NCBI GenBank assembly: GCA_938049385.1
Contig: CALIBQ010000015.1
Location: 1 to 64,000 of the forward strand
Origin: an uncultured Anaerolineae bacterium
GTDB taxonomy: Bacteria; Chloroflexota; Anaerolineae; JACIWP01
Reading direction: 5' to 3'
DNA length: 64,000 nucleotides
This document shows positions 9,392 through 18,397 of this stretch, piece after piece. The stretch's first letter is position 1; the number at the start of each line of letters is the position of its first letter. The notes under the pieces were generated by a model, which searched no databases, had not been told where the DNA came from, and saw only the letters and a list, made by a program, of their open reading frames with translations. The position numbers were made by a program, and so were the translations under genes.

Positions 9392-10735
9392 TCAGGGGCT
9401 GGGGACCGGCGCCGCCGGCCGCGGACGCGGGTGAAAGCCCCAGCCGAGCGAGCAAAGAAGGATGCCGGCAATGATCCCGAAGAATCCAGAACCCATCAGC
9501 ACCCAGCGGGGGCCAAACGTATTGGCCAGGGCCGTGCTGGCCAGCGGTGCGAAGAAGGCCGCCGCGTTCGCAATCATCTGATGAACCGCTACAAAGGTCG
9601 GGCGGGTCCGGCGCGGGGACAAGGCCACCGTGCGGTTGAAGATGATCAGTTCGTGTCCGCCGCCCATGAAGCCGGCGAAGAGCATGACCGGCACCAGCGG
9701 CGCAAGCAGGTGGAAGGTCGCGGTCAGCAGGGGATAGCCGGCCAAGATGCCCAAAGAGGCGATGAGCGCGCCGCGCTGTTCCCGCTCCGGGCGGTTCCAA
9801 CGTCCCCAGAAGATGTAGCCCAGCAGGCCGCCGGCGGAATAGGCCGCCGTCAGGACGCCGATCCAAGTGCCTGTGGCGCCCAGATCCCGCACCCAGTAAA
9901 TTCGGAACAGCGGCACCGCGGCAAACATGGCGAAATATGCCAGGAACACGCCCACCTCGTACATGGCGAACTGCCGATATGCCTGCCACCAAGGCGCCGG
10001 CGCCGAAGTGTTCTCCGCAGAGGAAGTGGAAGAAACAGGCTCTTCCTGCCGGGGAGGCATCCGGAGCTGGAGGACAAACCACACAGAGGCAAGCGTCAGT
10101 GCACCCAGGCCGGCGAACAGCACCTGGAAGTTAAGGGGAAAGGGGATGAGGTCCAGCATTTTCCCCAGGAGCAGGGACGTGATCATCCCCACGATGCTCA
10201 TCACTGCCCAGCGCTCCCCCACCACACGCGCCAAGTGCCGCGGGTGGAACATCTCGGCGGAAGCGGTCTGGAACGAGGCGCCCCAGATGGTCGCCGGCAG
10301 GGCGGAGAGCGTGGTCAGCACCACAATGGCCCAGGCACGCCAGGCCGGCGGGAGGAACGGGATGCCGGCCAGCGCGATAATAGGCAGGCGGTGGAAGAAG
10401 GCCGACAGCGCCAAGGTGCGCGGGTAATTGGCCAGACGCTGAATGATGCGGGCGCTGGGCAGGGGCCACAGCATGTTCACCACCGCCGGCCCGCTGGTCA
10501 GCCAGCCCACCACCGCGTTGCTCCCGCCCAACTGGATGGCGAAGAGCGCGAAGAAGTTGGCCAGCGAGCCGAAGGCGATATTGGTGAACGGGGCTTCCCA
10601 GATGAATATCCGGCTGTTGTGCCGCTCCTCGGGTGTGACCACATCGGTGGGGTCAGGATGGGCAAACCCGCGACCCACAAGGCCGAGGTGCTGTCCGACA
10701 CGCCGGAGTAACCGCAAGAACGAGAAGGCCGGCAC
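9392..10735 (-). CDS. Major facilitator superfamily transporter
   Basis: 447 aa, strongly hydrophobic with about 12 predicted membrane segments in two halves. The central loop is charged (RMPPRQEEPVSSTSSAENTS), as usual between the N and C halves. Substrate not recognisable. The start is GTG at 10735 with AGGAG 8 nt upstream. Probably co-transcribed with the amidohydrolase from the promoter at 10783-10811. Confidence 0.85.
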   Translation of the reverse strand: MPAFSFLRLLRRVGQHLGLVGRGFAHPDPTDVVTPEERHNSRIFIWEAPFTNIAFGSLANFFALFAIQLGGSNAVVGWLTSGPAVVNMLWPLPSARIIQRLANYPRTLALSAFFHRLPIIALAGIPFLPPAWRAWAIVVLTTLSALPATIWGASFQTASAEMFHPRHLARVVGERWAVMSIVGMITSLLLGKMLDLIPFPLNFQVLFAGLGALTLASVWFVLQLRMPPRQEEPVSSTSSAENTSAPAPWWQAYRQFAMYEVGVFLAYFAMFAAVPLFRIYWVRDLGATGTWIGVLTAAYSAGGLLGYIFWGRWNRPEREQRGALIASLGILAGYPLLTATFHLLAPLVPVMLFAGFMGGGHELIIFNRTVALSPRRTRPTFVAVHQMIANAAAFFAPLASTALANTFGPRWVLMGSGFFGIIAGILLCSLGWGFHPRPRPAAPVPSP

Positions 10736-10782
10736 GCGAATGCTCCTGACTGCCTGTATTGCAGGATAATGTGTTCAGCGGG

Positions 10783-10811
10783 AGTATAGCCGGCCCGACC
10801 AATATCGCCAA
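10783..10811 (-). promoter_or_regulatory. Promoter for MFS/amidohydrolase pair
   Basis: On the minus strand TTGGCG, 17 nt, TATACT, about 48 nt before the GTG start of the MFS gene. Confidence 0.6.
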
Positions 10812-10847
10812 ATAACGCGCCGGCGCTTTCCCGCGCGCGGCCATGCA

Positions 10848-13400
10848 CTATAACTTGATCTCCAGCTCATGGAATAGAGGTGTCTCCAGCTTCAACACCT
10901 TTTTTTCGGCAGTCCATGTAAAGGCGCACGCCTGGCCATCTACCTTAACCTCTCGCGCCGGCGCCGGCAGGCCGTGCACGATCACATCCCACGTTCGGGA
11001 GCCGATGTTCTCCCGGCCTTCGGCTGAGCGGGAAATGTCCAGCCTATCCCCCTGCCAGGTAGTGGTAAAGCGGGACAACCGGTATGCCCCCTGGGTGAAC
11101 TCCCAACCATCGCCGACATCCTCATACAGCACGCTTTGCGCGTTCCCCGCGAAGACATGAAGGGTCAAATGCTCCCAGCCGGCCGGCGGCGTGTGCGGCG
11201 TCACCCTGGCCGTGGGGATTACGGCGCCGGCGCGCACAAAGAGCGGCAGGATTTCCAGCGGTGCCGGCACCCGCACCTGGGCCGGCCCCTCGAACCGCTC
11301 ATCCGTCCACCAGTCGTACCAACCACCGGCCGGCAGATGCACATCCCGACCGACGGCGCGCGGCCGCAGGACCGGCGCCGCCAGCAGATGATCGCCGCAG
11401 AAGAACTGGTCGTCGCAGTGAGGGGAAGCCGCCATTTCGGGGGTGTCCCAGAACATGGGACGCATGACCGGCCAGCCGTACTGGGCCGCCTGCCAGAACG
11501 CGGTATAAATGGCCGGCAGGAACTGATAGCGCATGGCGATATAGGTGCGGTTGATGGATGTGAACGGTTCGCCGAAGGCCCAAGGCTCCTGCGGCCGGCC
11601 GCGCAGATGGTTGTGATTGCGGAAGAACGGTGTCAGCACCGCCAACTGCGTCCAGCGCACCAGCAGTTCCCCGTCGCAGTCGCCCCCGAACCCGCCCACA
11701 TCGGCGCCGGCAAACGCGACTCCCGCAAGCCCCAGGTTCAGGAGCATCGGGATGGTGAGGGCCAGGGAATCCCAGGTGGAAACGTTATCGCCGGTCCACA
11801 CCAGGGCATAGCGTTGAATGCCGGCAGTTCCCGAACGGCTGAGGACGAACGGCCGGCGCGCCGGCCGCAGGCGCATCAAGGCCTCATGGGATGTGCGTGC
11901 CATCAATAGGCCGTAGACGTTGTGATACTGCCGATGGTCGCCGCCGGTACCCTCCGCCGCGTGACGGGCCGCATCTGGCGGCGTGTCCCCATGAACGCTG
12001 ATGATGGTCGGCTCGTTCATGTCGTTCCAGATGCCGGCAACCCCTATTTCCAGCAGAGGGCGGTACTGTTCCCCAAACCAGGCGCGGACAGCAGGCGAGG
12101 TGAAATCCGGGAAATAACAGTCGCCAGGCCAGACCGGGCCTTTGAAAGGCCGGCCGTCAGGATAGGTGATGAACGCTTTACGTTCCACACCTTCTCTGCA
12201 GACCGGGTAGCGGCTGTCCGCTTTGATGCCGGCGTCAATGATGACGACCAGCCGAAACCCGAGGCTTTCCAGGTAGCGGATCAGGCCGGCAGGGTCCGGG
12301 AAGCGCTCTGGGTGCCAGGTGAAATTGCGGTAGCCATCCATGTAATGGATGTCCAGGTATACGGCGTCGCAGGGGATGTCCAGCCGGCGGAAGGTTTCCG
12401 CCAGCCGGCGGACCTCCGCGTCGGGGAAATACGACCACTTGCTCTGGTGAAAGCCCAGCGCCCACAGCGGCGGCAGGTGGATGCGGCCGGTGAGCTGGGT
12501 GAAGCGCTCCAGCACCGCTGTCGGCGCCGGCCCATACATGAAATAGTAGCGCAGTTCTCCGCATTCCGACATGATGGCGAGCCTGTCCGGGTGTTCATGC
12601 CCGATGTCAAAGATGGCCGGCGCAGGGTTATCCAGGAACAGCCCATAGGCGCGGCCTTGGTGCAGTCCCATCAGGAAGGGGATGTTCAGATACAGCGGGT
12701 CCGCGCCGCGCACGAAATTTTGCGGGTCCAGGTTCCAAATGCGGTAGCGCCGGCCGCGCAGGTCCAGGCCGGCGGCCTTTTCCGCCAGGCCGAACACCTG
12801 CTCGCCTTCGGCAAGCCGACGCCAGCCGGCGGTCCATTCGCCGGCAGTGCCGGAGCCCGTCTCCTCTGCGCTGATGAGCTGGCCGTCGGTATCGCGAAAC
12901 TCCACGCCGGCGTCCTCCCGCCGCACGACGCAGACCAAGCGTCCTGCGGCGATGCGGACGCCATCATCATCTTCCGTCACGGTGAAGGAGCAGGCCGGCC
13001 AGTCCTCGACCTTTTGCTGGACGGAATAGGAGAAGGCGGGGGGAAACTTCCCATCCGCGCTGTGCCGCACGCAGAACAAGTCGGCGGACAATGGGATAAT
13101 GCGCAGGGTGCCGGCCCGGCAGTGCACGTCCACATGCCGCTCCGCCGCGGAGATGCTCTGCACCCGTCCCAGGTGAGAGAAAGCCTCTGCCGGCGGGGGG
13201 TCTGGCCGTTCACGGCGTCTCCAGGCCTCCGGGAAACGGCGCAGTGTCTCGCCCAGAGAACGCCGGCGACCATCAGGCGCATATCGGGCAGTGGCAAGGG
13301 ACTTGCGGAAGGGATACTGCCAGGCGAGTACGGCTACATTCCACCCCAGAACGCGGATTCCCCATATTGCCTTATACAGCGGAGCGAGCAATCGGTGCAT
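10848..13400 (-). CDS. Glycoside hydrolase family 31 (alpha-glucosidase/alpha-xylosidase type)
   Basis: 850 aa, retaining alpha-glycosidase. It has an N-terminal beta-sandwich (to about residue 260), then a TIM barrel with PLWALGFHQSKWSYF, the nucleophile motif GIWNDMNEP near residue 459 (Asp) and the acid/base region VWTGDNVSTWDS near residue 540. The proximal and distal beta domains are at the C-terminus (VGRDVHLPAGGWYDWW). No signal peptide of the classical kind, but the first 25 residues are hydrophobic (YKAIWGIRVLGWNVAVLAW) and could be a membrane anchor. Family members cleave alpha-glucosidic or alpha-xylosidic ends; specificity is not decidable by eye. Confidence 0.93.
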   Translation of the reverse strand: MHRLLAPLYKAIWGIRVLGWNVAVLAWQYPFRKSLATARYAPDGRRRSLGETLRRFPEAWRRRERPDPPPAEAFSHLGRVQSISAAERHVDVHCRAGTLRIIPLSADLFCVRHSADGKFPPAFSYSVQQKVEDWPACSFTVTEDDDGVRIAAGRLVCVVRREDAGVEFRDTDGQLISAEETGSGTAGEWTAGWRRLAEGEQVFGLAEKAAGLDLRGRRYRIWNLDPQNFVRGADPLYLNIPFLMGLHQGRAYGLFLDNPAPAIFDIGHEHPDRLAIMSECGELRYYFMYGPAPTAVLERFTQLTGRIHLPPLWALGFHQSKWSYFPDAEVRRLAETFRRLDIPCDAVYLDIHYMDGYRNFTWHPERFPDPAGLIRYLESLGFRLVVIIDAGIKADSRYPVCREGVERKAFITYPDGRPFKGPVWPGDCYFPDFTSPAVRAWFGEQYRPLLEIGVAGIWNDMNEPTIISVHGDTPPDAARHAAEGTGGDHRQYHNVYGLLMARTSHEALMRLRPARRPFVLSRSGTAGIQRYALVWTGDNVSTWDSLALTIPMLLNLGLAGVAFAGADVGGFGGDCDGELLVRWTQLAVLTPFFRNHNHLRGRPQEPWAFGEPFTSINRTYIAMRYQFLPAIYTAFWQAAQYGWPVMRPMFWDTPEMAASPHCDDQFFCGDHLLAAPVLRPRAVGRDVHLPAGGWYDWWTDERFEGPAQVRVPAPLEILPLFVRAGAVIPTARVTPHTPPAGWEHLTLHVFAGNAQSVLYEDVGDGWEFTQGAYRLSRFTTTWQGDRLDISRSAEGRENIGSRTWDVIVHGLPAPAREVKVDGQACAFTWTAEKKVLKLETPLFHELEIKL

Positions 13401-13419
13401 GCGATTCCCTCACTGGATG

Positions 13420-13446
13420 GATATAGTTGGAGAAGCACTGGGTCAA
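13420..13446 (-). promoter_or_regulatory. Possible promoter for GH31 gene
   Basis: On the minus strand TTGACC, 15 nt (or TTTGAC, 16 nt), TATATC, ending about 20 nt before the ATG. The spacing is short and the match moderate. Confidence 0.45.
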
Positions 13447-13493
13447 AGATACCACAGGAACGGAGGGATGACAATCACTGAAGGATGGGTATC

Positions 13494-13647
13494 AGGGCTT
13501 TTCAATGTTATAACACATTCTGGGCGACTGGAAGTCGCGGCTACAGTTGCGAAGCCCACCTGCGTGGGCTATACCAGTCAGCGCCGGCTGGCTTCGCAGT
13601 CGTTGGTGCAGTTTCAACTGCCGTTTGTTAGGACGTTGAAAAGCCTT
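13494..13647 (+). repeat. MITE-like palindromic repeat, copy 1
   Basis: About 154 bp bounded by the imperfect terminal inverted repeat AGGGCTTTTCAATGTTATAACA / TGTTAGGACGTTGAAAAGCCTT. Inside are nested inverted repeats: TGCGAAGCC with GGCTTCGCA, and AGCCCAC-ctgc-GTGGGCT at the centre. Close copies lie at 38789-38940 and 50634-50786. No transposase gene is present, and no target-site duplication is obvious. The small ORF covering it (shared SGRLEVAATVAKP peptide) is an artefact of the repeat. With the two promoters it accounts for the gene-free stretch 13401-13760. Confidence 0.85.
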
Positions 13648-13692
13648 GGATGAGTATACAAAGGGGTTGACCGCCCAAAGGGCGGAAATGAT

Positions 13693-13721
13693 TTGCTGAT
13701 GTATTCCTCTCGTGGTATAAT
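13693..13721 (+). promoter_or_regulatory. Promoter for secG
   Basis: TTGCTG, 17-nt spacer, TATAAT, ending 39 nt before the GTG start of secG. Confidence 0.75.
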
Positions 13722-13760
13722 CGTGCCGCTACTGCACGTGAGAAAAGGGGGCTGATAGCT

Positions 13761-13979
13761 GTGAAACCATTCTTGTACGTGGCGATGCTGATCGTCTCCG
13801 CCGGCCTGATCGCGCTCATCCTGCTCCAGATCCGGGGCTCCAGCTTGAGCGGCCTTTTCGGCGGCGATGGTTCCATTTACCGCACCAAGCGCGGCGTGGA
13901 GAAAACCCTGTTCAACGCCACCATCGGCGTCGCCGTGCTCTTCTTTGTGCTGGCGACCGTGATTGTGCTGGTGCATTAA
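13761..13979 (+). CDS. secG: Preprotein translocase subunit SecG
   Basis: 72 aa with two membrane helices (residues about 2-20 and 52-71) and the cytoplasmic loop between them, including the family-typical GSSLSGLFGG-type segment. SecG supports SecYEG translocation by topology changes and SecA cycling. Start is GTG with AAAAGGGGG about 10 nt upstream. A good promoter precedes it and the peptide-binding protein follows 71 nt later, so they may share a transcript. Confidence 0.9.
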   Translation: MKPFLYVAMLIVSAGLIALILLQIRGSSLSGLFGGDGSIYRTKRGVEKTLFNATIGVAVLFFVLATVIVLVH

Positions 13980-14050
13980 CGATTCCGTGCGGCTCCTCTT
14001 CCGCGCCGATTTCTTTGAACACCATCCTGGCTGGGTGAAGGAGTGCGGTT

Positions 14051-15715
14051 TTGCACACCTTGCACACTGCAAAGTGGACGTGGACCTTCCTGGGCTTTCT
14101 GGCGCTGGTGATCGCGCTGGCCCTGGTGCTCCTTCCCCAAAGCCCACTGGCTCATATGGAGGAAGCCGGCAGTTACACCGAAGGGCTTGCCGGCGCTCCT
14201 CAGCACCTCAACCCTCTGCTCGCCCAGTATAACAGCACTGACCGCGATATCTGCGCCCTGCTTTTCGAGGGGCTGACCGCCTTCGATGAGGCCGGCCGGC
14301 TGGTGCCGCGCCTGGCCGAGCGCTGGGAGGTCTCTTCGGACGGGCTGACCTATACCTTTTTCCTTCGCCGGGGCGTGTTCTGGCATGACGGCGCGCCCTT
14401 TACCGCCGATGACGTGGTCTTCACCGCCGGCGTGATGGCAGACCCGGACTTCCAGGCCCTGGACCCCAGCGGTCTCTTCGACCTCTGGTCCAGCGTCAAG
14501 GTCGAGAAGGTGGACGACTATGCGGTCCGCTTCACGCTTTCAGAGCCGTTCGCTCCGTTCCTGGATTATTCCACGGTGGGGATCTTGCCGGCGCATTTGC
14601 TGAAGCAGGTGCCGGTGTCAGACCTCCCTAAGTCCGCCTTCAACTACCAACCAGTGGGTACCGGGCCTTTCACGGTGGAGAGCGTCAGTGCCAAGGAAGT
14701 GCGGCTGAAATCTAACCCAGCCTATTACGGCGAGCGTCCTCGTCTGCAGAGCGTCGCCTTCCGCTTTTTCCCGGATGTGGAGAGCATCTGGACCGCTTAT
14801 CAGAAGCGGCAGGTGGATGGGCTGGGTCAAGTGCCGCCGGCCGCTCTTGCCCGCATCCAGTCCACCCCGAGCCTGCGCCTGTATTCGGCGCGTCTAGCGC
14901 AGATAACGATGGTGCTCCTGAATCTCCAGGACCCGGAACTGCCCTTCTTTGCCGAAGTGCCCGTGCGGCAAGCGCTGATGTGGGGCTTGGACCGGCAGGG
15001 GCTGATCGAGCGGGTGCTGGACGGCCAGGGCATTCTGGCCAACAGCGTGATATTTCCGGAATCCTGGGCGTATCACCCGGCCGCGCCGGCCTATACCTTT
15101 GACCCGACGAAGGCGATGCGCCTTTTGGAGGATGCCGGCTGGAAAGACGCCGACGGCGACGGGGTGCGGGAAAAAGAGGGCCGTACGCTGTCTTTTACCC
15201 TGCTGACCAGCGAGGACCCGGTCTGGCAGGAGGTGGCCGGCGAGCTGGCGCGGCAGTGGCGCGCCATTGGCGTCGAAGCCGTGCCGGAAACGGTGGGGTT
15301 CTACGAGTTGGTCGGCCGCTATCTTTATCCGAGGCGCTTTCAGGCGGCGTTGGTCTCTGTGGAACTGGCCGGCGACCCCGACCCGTATCCGCTGTGGCAT
15401 TCCACCCAGGCGGCGGAAAAGGGCCAGAACTGGGCCGGCTTTGCGGACCGCCGCGCGGATGAGGTCATGGAAGAGGCCAGGCGCATCGTGGATCAAACCC
15501 GCCGCGCGGAACTGTATGCTGAATTCCAAGCCATCTTCGCCGAGCAGGTGCCGGCAGTCCTGCTCTATTACCCGGTCTACAACTATGCCGTGGACCAGCG
15601 GTTGAAAAACGTCCAGTTAGGCCCGCTGATGTCCCCCGCGGACCGCTTCCGCACCATCAGCCAGTGGTACATCGAGACCCGCCGGTCGCTCCTGGCGCTG
15701 GGCAAGGTTCGATAA
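14051..15715 (+). CDS. Oligopeptide/nickel-type ABC transporter substrate-binding protein (SBP family 5)
   Basis: 554 aa. An N-terminal signal or anchor helix (WTFLGFLALVIALALVLL) is followed by the family 5 fold: GLAGAPQHLNPL, LLFEGLTAFDE, a typical TYTFFLRRGVFWHDGAPFTADD, and GTGPFTVES. Family members deliver peptides or other solutes to ABC permeases outside the membrane. No permease or ATPase gene is adjacent, so it is either an orphan receptor or served by a distant transporter. Start is TTG at 14051 with AAGGAG about 7 nt upstream. Confidence 0.9.
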   Translation: MHTLHTAKWTWTFLGFLALVIALALVLLPQSPLAHMEEAGSYTEGLAGAPQHLNPLLAQYNSTDRDICALLFEGLTAFDEAGRLVPRLAERWEVSSDGLTYTFFLRRGVFWHDGAPFTADDVVFTAGVMADPDFQALDPSGLFDLWSSVKVEKVDDYAVRFTLSEPFAPFLDYSTVGILPAHLLKQVPVSDLPKSAFNYQPVGTGPFTVESVSAKEVRLKSNPAYYGERPRLQSVAFRFFPDVESIWTAYQKRQVDGLGQVPPAALARIQSTPSLRLYSARLAQITMVLLNLQDPELPFFAEVPVRQALMWGLDRQGLIERVLDGQGILANSVIFPESWAYHPAAPAYTFDPTKAMRLLEDAGWKDADGDGVREKEGRTLSFTLLTSEDPVWQEVAGELARQWRAIGVEAVPETVGFYELVGRYLYPRRFQAALVSVELAGDPDPYPLWHSTQAAEKGQNWAGFADRRADEVMEEARRIVDQTRRAELYAEFQAIFAEQVPAVLLYYPVYNYAVDQRLKNVQLGPLMSPADRFRTISQWYIETRRSLLALGKVR

Positions 15716-15729
15716 ACGCTCGCTCCTTG

Positions 15730-16944
15730 CTACCCCGTGCCTTCCTGCGCAGTCCCTTCTTCCGTGAGTCGAGACAGAAAAGTGCGCAGGCGGTACGCCT
15801 CGGCGCGGATATTGGCCAGGTCATCCACCAGCTCCTGAGGAAGGTCCTCGCGTTGGAGCCAGGTCTCCGACTGGTGCACGATGACCGAGAGGGGGCGCGA
15901 GATGGCCTTCGCCATATCCTCTTCCAGCCGGCGCAGTACCGCCTGCTGGTCGGGGCCGCACTTCTGGCGCAGTTCGACCATCAGCTCCTGATGCCGGCGT
16001 TCCAGCGCGTCGGCTAATTCCTTTTGCCGATGAAAGAGCAAGGCATTGGCGATCGCAGTAGCCGCAGAGGCCGCGATCAGGGTAAACAGGCGCAGGTCGT
16101 CCCGGTCAAAAGTCCCCTCGCGCTTGTTCATCGCCTCAATGGCCCCAATGATTTTGCCGTGCGCTTCCAGCGGCACGCACATCAGGGACCGTGTGCGTTC
16201 GCCGGTGATGTTGTCAATGCCGGGGAAAAAACGCGGGTCCTGGCTGACATCGGGCACGATGAGCGGCTGGCGGTTGCGCACCACCCATCCGATGACACCC
16301 TGGGATGCCGGCATGCGGGCCCCGCGCACACGGTTGGCGCCTACTCCCTCCGCCATGATGAAGAACAGGTCCTGCCGCTCCTCATCCAGCAGGGCCGCGG
16401 AGCAGGCCTCTACGCCCAGCGTTTCCCGGGTCTCTTCCAGGAGAATGGAAAGGACTTTCTCCAGTTCCAAGGATGAGGAAACCGCCATATTGACCCGATT
16501 GAGGAGCCGCAGTTCGTTCAACTGCCGTTGGGTCTCGGCATATGCCTGGCGCTGGGAAGAGATGTCCCGGATGATGGCGGCGGCCGCAGACGGCGGTGCC
16601 GCATCGCTGTCATGTAAAGGGAATAGGGAGGCCAAGACATGCCGGCGGCCCTCCGGCCCATGACGCAGTTCCGTCTCGGTCTGGATGATCTGGTTCTGGC
16701 GGAGCATGCGCAGTACCTCGCCGGCATTGCCCAGGTCGAGGACCTGCTCAATATGCATGCCGCGCAGGAGCGAACTGGATAGGTGGCATAGTGCATGGGC
16801 CGCCGGATTGGCATAGTAAATGCGGCCGAAGAGGTCGAACAGCAGGACAGCATCACAAGCAGAATGAACGATCAGAGCAAGAAGATGCTCATCCTCAAAG
16901 CTGGCGCCCTGGCCGGCGGAATTCGCGGAATCCTCTCTCATCAC
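15730..16944 (-). CDS. PAS-GAF sensory protein without a kinase catalytic domain
   Basis: 404 aa. PAS domain about residues 20-125 (LLFDLFGRIYYANPAAHALC), then GAF domain about 150-305 (LLEETRETLGVEACSAALL through VIGWVVRNRQPLIVPDVSQDPRF and SLMCVPLEAHGKIIGAIEAMNK), then a coiled segment and a two-helix region about 320-395. That last region resembles a histidine-kinase dimerisation domain, but where the H-box should be it reads SRPLSVIVHQSE, and the protein ends without an ATPase domain. It may therefore sense redox, gas or a small ligand and act by protein contact. GTG at 16944 or ATG at 16941 could be the start. Next to its 3' end is the convergent SBP gene. Confidence 0.85.
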   Translation of the reverse strand: MMREDSANSAGQGASFEDEHLLALIVHSACDAVLLFDLFGRIYYANPAAHALCHLSSSLLRGMHIEQVLDLGNAGEVLRMLRQNQIIQTETELRHGPEGRRHVLASLFPLHDSDAAPPSAAAAIIRDISSQRQAYAETQRQLNELRLLNRVNMAVSSSLELEKVLSILLEETRETLGVEACSAALLDEERQDLFFIMAEGVGANRVRGARMPASQGVIGWVVRNRQPLIVPDVSQDPRFFPGIDNITGERTRSLMCVPLEAHGKIIGAIEAMNKREGTFDRDDLRLFTLIAASAATAIANALLFHRQKELADALERRHQELMVELRQKCGPDQQAVLRRLEEDMAKAISRPLSVIVHQSETWLQREDLPQELVDDLANIRAEAYRLRTFLSRLTEEGTAQEGTG

Positions 16945-17024
16945 TGCACCTGCCTCACCGTATCCTGCCTAAGCCGAGCCCAGCTCGGGATGCCAAACCC
17001 TACGGGAACTGCGCGCGCATGCTC

Positions 17025-17052
17025 AGTATAGCATATTTGTATGTCGCCGCAA
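17025..17052 (-). promoter_or_regulatory. Promoter for PAS-GAF gene
   Basis: On the minus strand TTGCGG, 16 nt, TATACT, about 80 nt before the start codon. Confidence 0.55.
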
Positions 17053-17104
17053 CAGCCCGATGGGGGAATGTTCTCTACGCTGTTTCAACAGGGCTTGCGG
17101 CGCT

Positions 17105-17255
17105 GAGGGTGTTGAAATAGTCCAAACATACAATCTGTGGAAGAGCGGCCTGGCGGCTGAAGCTACGGCAACAACTGCAAAGCCTGCCTGCGCCGGCTTC
17201 GCAGGCGCAGACGCGGTTTCAACCGCCAGGCGATGAGCCTTTTTCAACATCCTTC
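17105..17255 (+). repeat. Diverged relative of the MITE-like repeat, copy 4
   Basis: Ends are an inverted repeat (GAGGGTGTTGAAA / TTTCAACATCCTTC), and the core TGCAAAGCC..GGCTTCGCA matches that of the closer copies, but the rest has drifted. It fills most of the gap between the PAS-GAF promoter and the tRNA-Val promoter. Confidence 0.55.
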
Positions 17256-17266
17256 AGAGCCTTGTT

Positions 17267-17295
17267 TTGACAGGGGGGCCGCCGGCCTGTATAAT
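17267..17295 (+). promoter_or_regulatory. Consensus promoter for tRNA-Val
   Basis: TTGACA (17267-17272), 17-nt spacer, TATAAT (17290-17295): a perfect housekeeping match, 22 nt before the tRNA. Confidence 0.92.
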
Positions 17296-17317
17296 AATGT
17301 TTGCACACGCACTGCTT

Positions 17318-17391
17318 GGGCGAATAGCTCAGTTGGGATGAGCGCCTCCCTTACAAGGAGGAGGTCACAGGTTCGAGCCCTGTTTCGCCCA
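17318..17391 (+). tRNA. tRNA-Val (anticodon TAC)
   Basis: Cloverleaf GGGCGAA..TTCGCCC with D arm GCTC..GAGC-type, anticodon stem CCTCC/GGAGG, loop CTTACAA (anticodon TAC, codon GTA), and T arm ACAGG TTCGAGC CCTGT. A73 is present but CCA is not encoded, unlike in the two tRNA-Ala genes of this window. Confidence 0.96.
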
Positions 17392-17421
17392 CTATACATC
17401 CACTGCACACAGCGTTCCAAT

Positions 17422-17459
17422 GTGCCCTGGTTTGTACCATTGTACCTGGGGCACGTTTT
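17422..17459 (+). terminator. Probable terminator after tRNA-Val
   Basis: GTGCCC pairs with GGGCAC across a 21-nt partly paired interior, followed by GTTTTATT. It lies 30 nt after the tRNA and ends 18 nt before the universal stress gene. Confidence 0.6.
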
Positions 17460-17476
17460 ATTATGAGGAGCAAACC

Positions 17477-18391
17477 GTGTTCGGTCGCATCCTCTTTCCA
17501 ACCGACTTTTCCGCATATTCCAACGCCGTGTTCGACTGCCTCCCGGAGCTCAAATCTGCCGGCGCCCAGGAGGTGATCCTGCTGTATGTCATCCGCGAAA
17601 GCGATGTCCCCCTGCCCGAAACTGTCAACCGTGAGAGCCTGGAGCGGGTTCGCTGGAGCGCGGAAGAACTGCTCAACATCGCTGAGATGGCGTTGAAAGG
17701 GAAGGGCCTGCGCACGCGGACCCGTATTGAATACGGCAGTCCCGCCGCACGCATCGTGGAAGTCGCCCAGGAGGAGAACGTTGATGTTATTGTCCTGGGG
17801 GCACAAGGAAGCTCCCTCTTGGCCGAGGTGCTGTTGGGCAGTGTGGCGGCGGAGGTTCTCCGCCGCTCCCGAGTGCCGGTACTGCTCCTGAAATTTGAGG
17901 TTATTCGGGAGCTGGGTCGGGTGGAATGCCGGCGCATTTGCCAAGGGCTGTTCCGCCGGGTGCTTTTCCCCACCGACTTTTCCGACTGCGTTCTGGGCGC
18001 GTTCCAATTGGTCAAGAATCTCAAATCCGCCGGCACCCAAGAGGTCATCGTCCTGCACGTGCAGGACGAGAGATTTATGCGCCACCGCTCGCCCGAACAG
18101 CTCGCACAGTTCGATCAGGAAGATAGGGAGCGTTTGGAACGCATCGAACGCGACCTGTTTCTGTACGGACTGCCGGCGCGCACCATCCTGCGGCACGGCA
18201 TACCATTCCGTGAGGTCATGAGAGTGGTGGAGGAAGAGAACCCTGACCTCATCGTAATGGGCACACATGGTCGTGGAGCTGTGCAGGAAATACTGTTGGG
18301 CAGTACCCTGGAACGCGTGGTGCGGGTCTGCCGGCATCCAGTGCTTGCCGTCCCCTGCCCAATCCATTCACTCCCGGCCAAGGATCGCTAG
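17477..18391 (+). CDS. Tandem universal stress protein (two UspA domains)
   Basis: 304 aa. Two complete UspA domains in tandem, residues about 1-140 and 160-300, each starting FxRxLFPTDFS. The ATP-binding GxxGxGxxxxxxLGS pattern is clear in the second (GTHGRGAVQEILLGST) and slightly altered in the first (GAQGSSLLAEVLLGS). Such proteins bind ATP and help survival under starvation or redox stress. The ORF track starts at 17420. I choose the GTG at 17477 because GAGGAG lies 6 nt upstream and the domain begins there. Confidence 0.9.
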   Translation: MFGRILFPTDFSAYSNAVFDCLPELKSAGAQEVILLYVIRESDVPLPETVNRESLERVRWSAEELLNIAEMALKGKGLRTRTRIEYGSPAARIVEVAQEENVDVIVLGAQGSSLLAEVLLGSVAAEVLRRSRVPVLLLKFEVIRELGRVECRRICQGLFRRVLFPTDFSDCVLGAFQLVKNLKSAGTQEVIVLHVQDERFMRHRSPEQLAQFDQEDRERLERIERDLFLYGLPARTILRHGIPFREVMRVVEEENPDLIVMGTHGRGAVQEILLGSTLERVVRVCRHPVLAVPCPIHSLPAKDR

Positions 18392-18397
18392 CGTCTG

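Noticed and set aside
9369-10082. N-terminal extension of the amidohydrolase ORF
   Set aside because: This part of the 775-aa ORF lies wholly over the MFS gene in another frame and has no amidohydrolase features; the ATG at 9368 has a good ribosome binding site.
13291-13653. Small ORFs with SGRLEVAATVAKP (also 38734-38955)
   Set aside because: Both lie over copies of the MITE-like repeat; the shared peptide comes from the shared DNA, and reading frames differ in their flanks.
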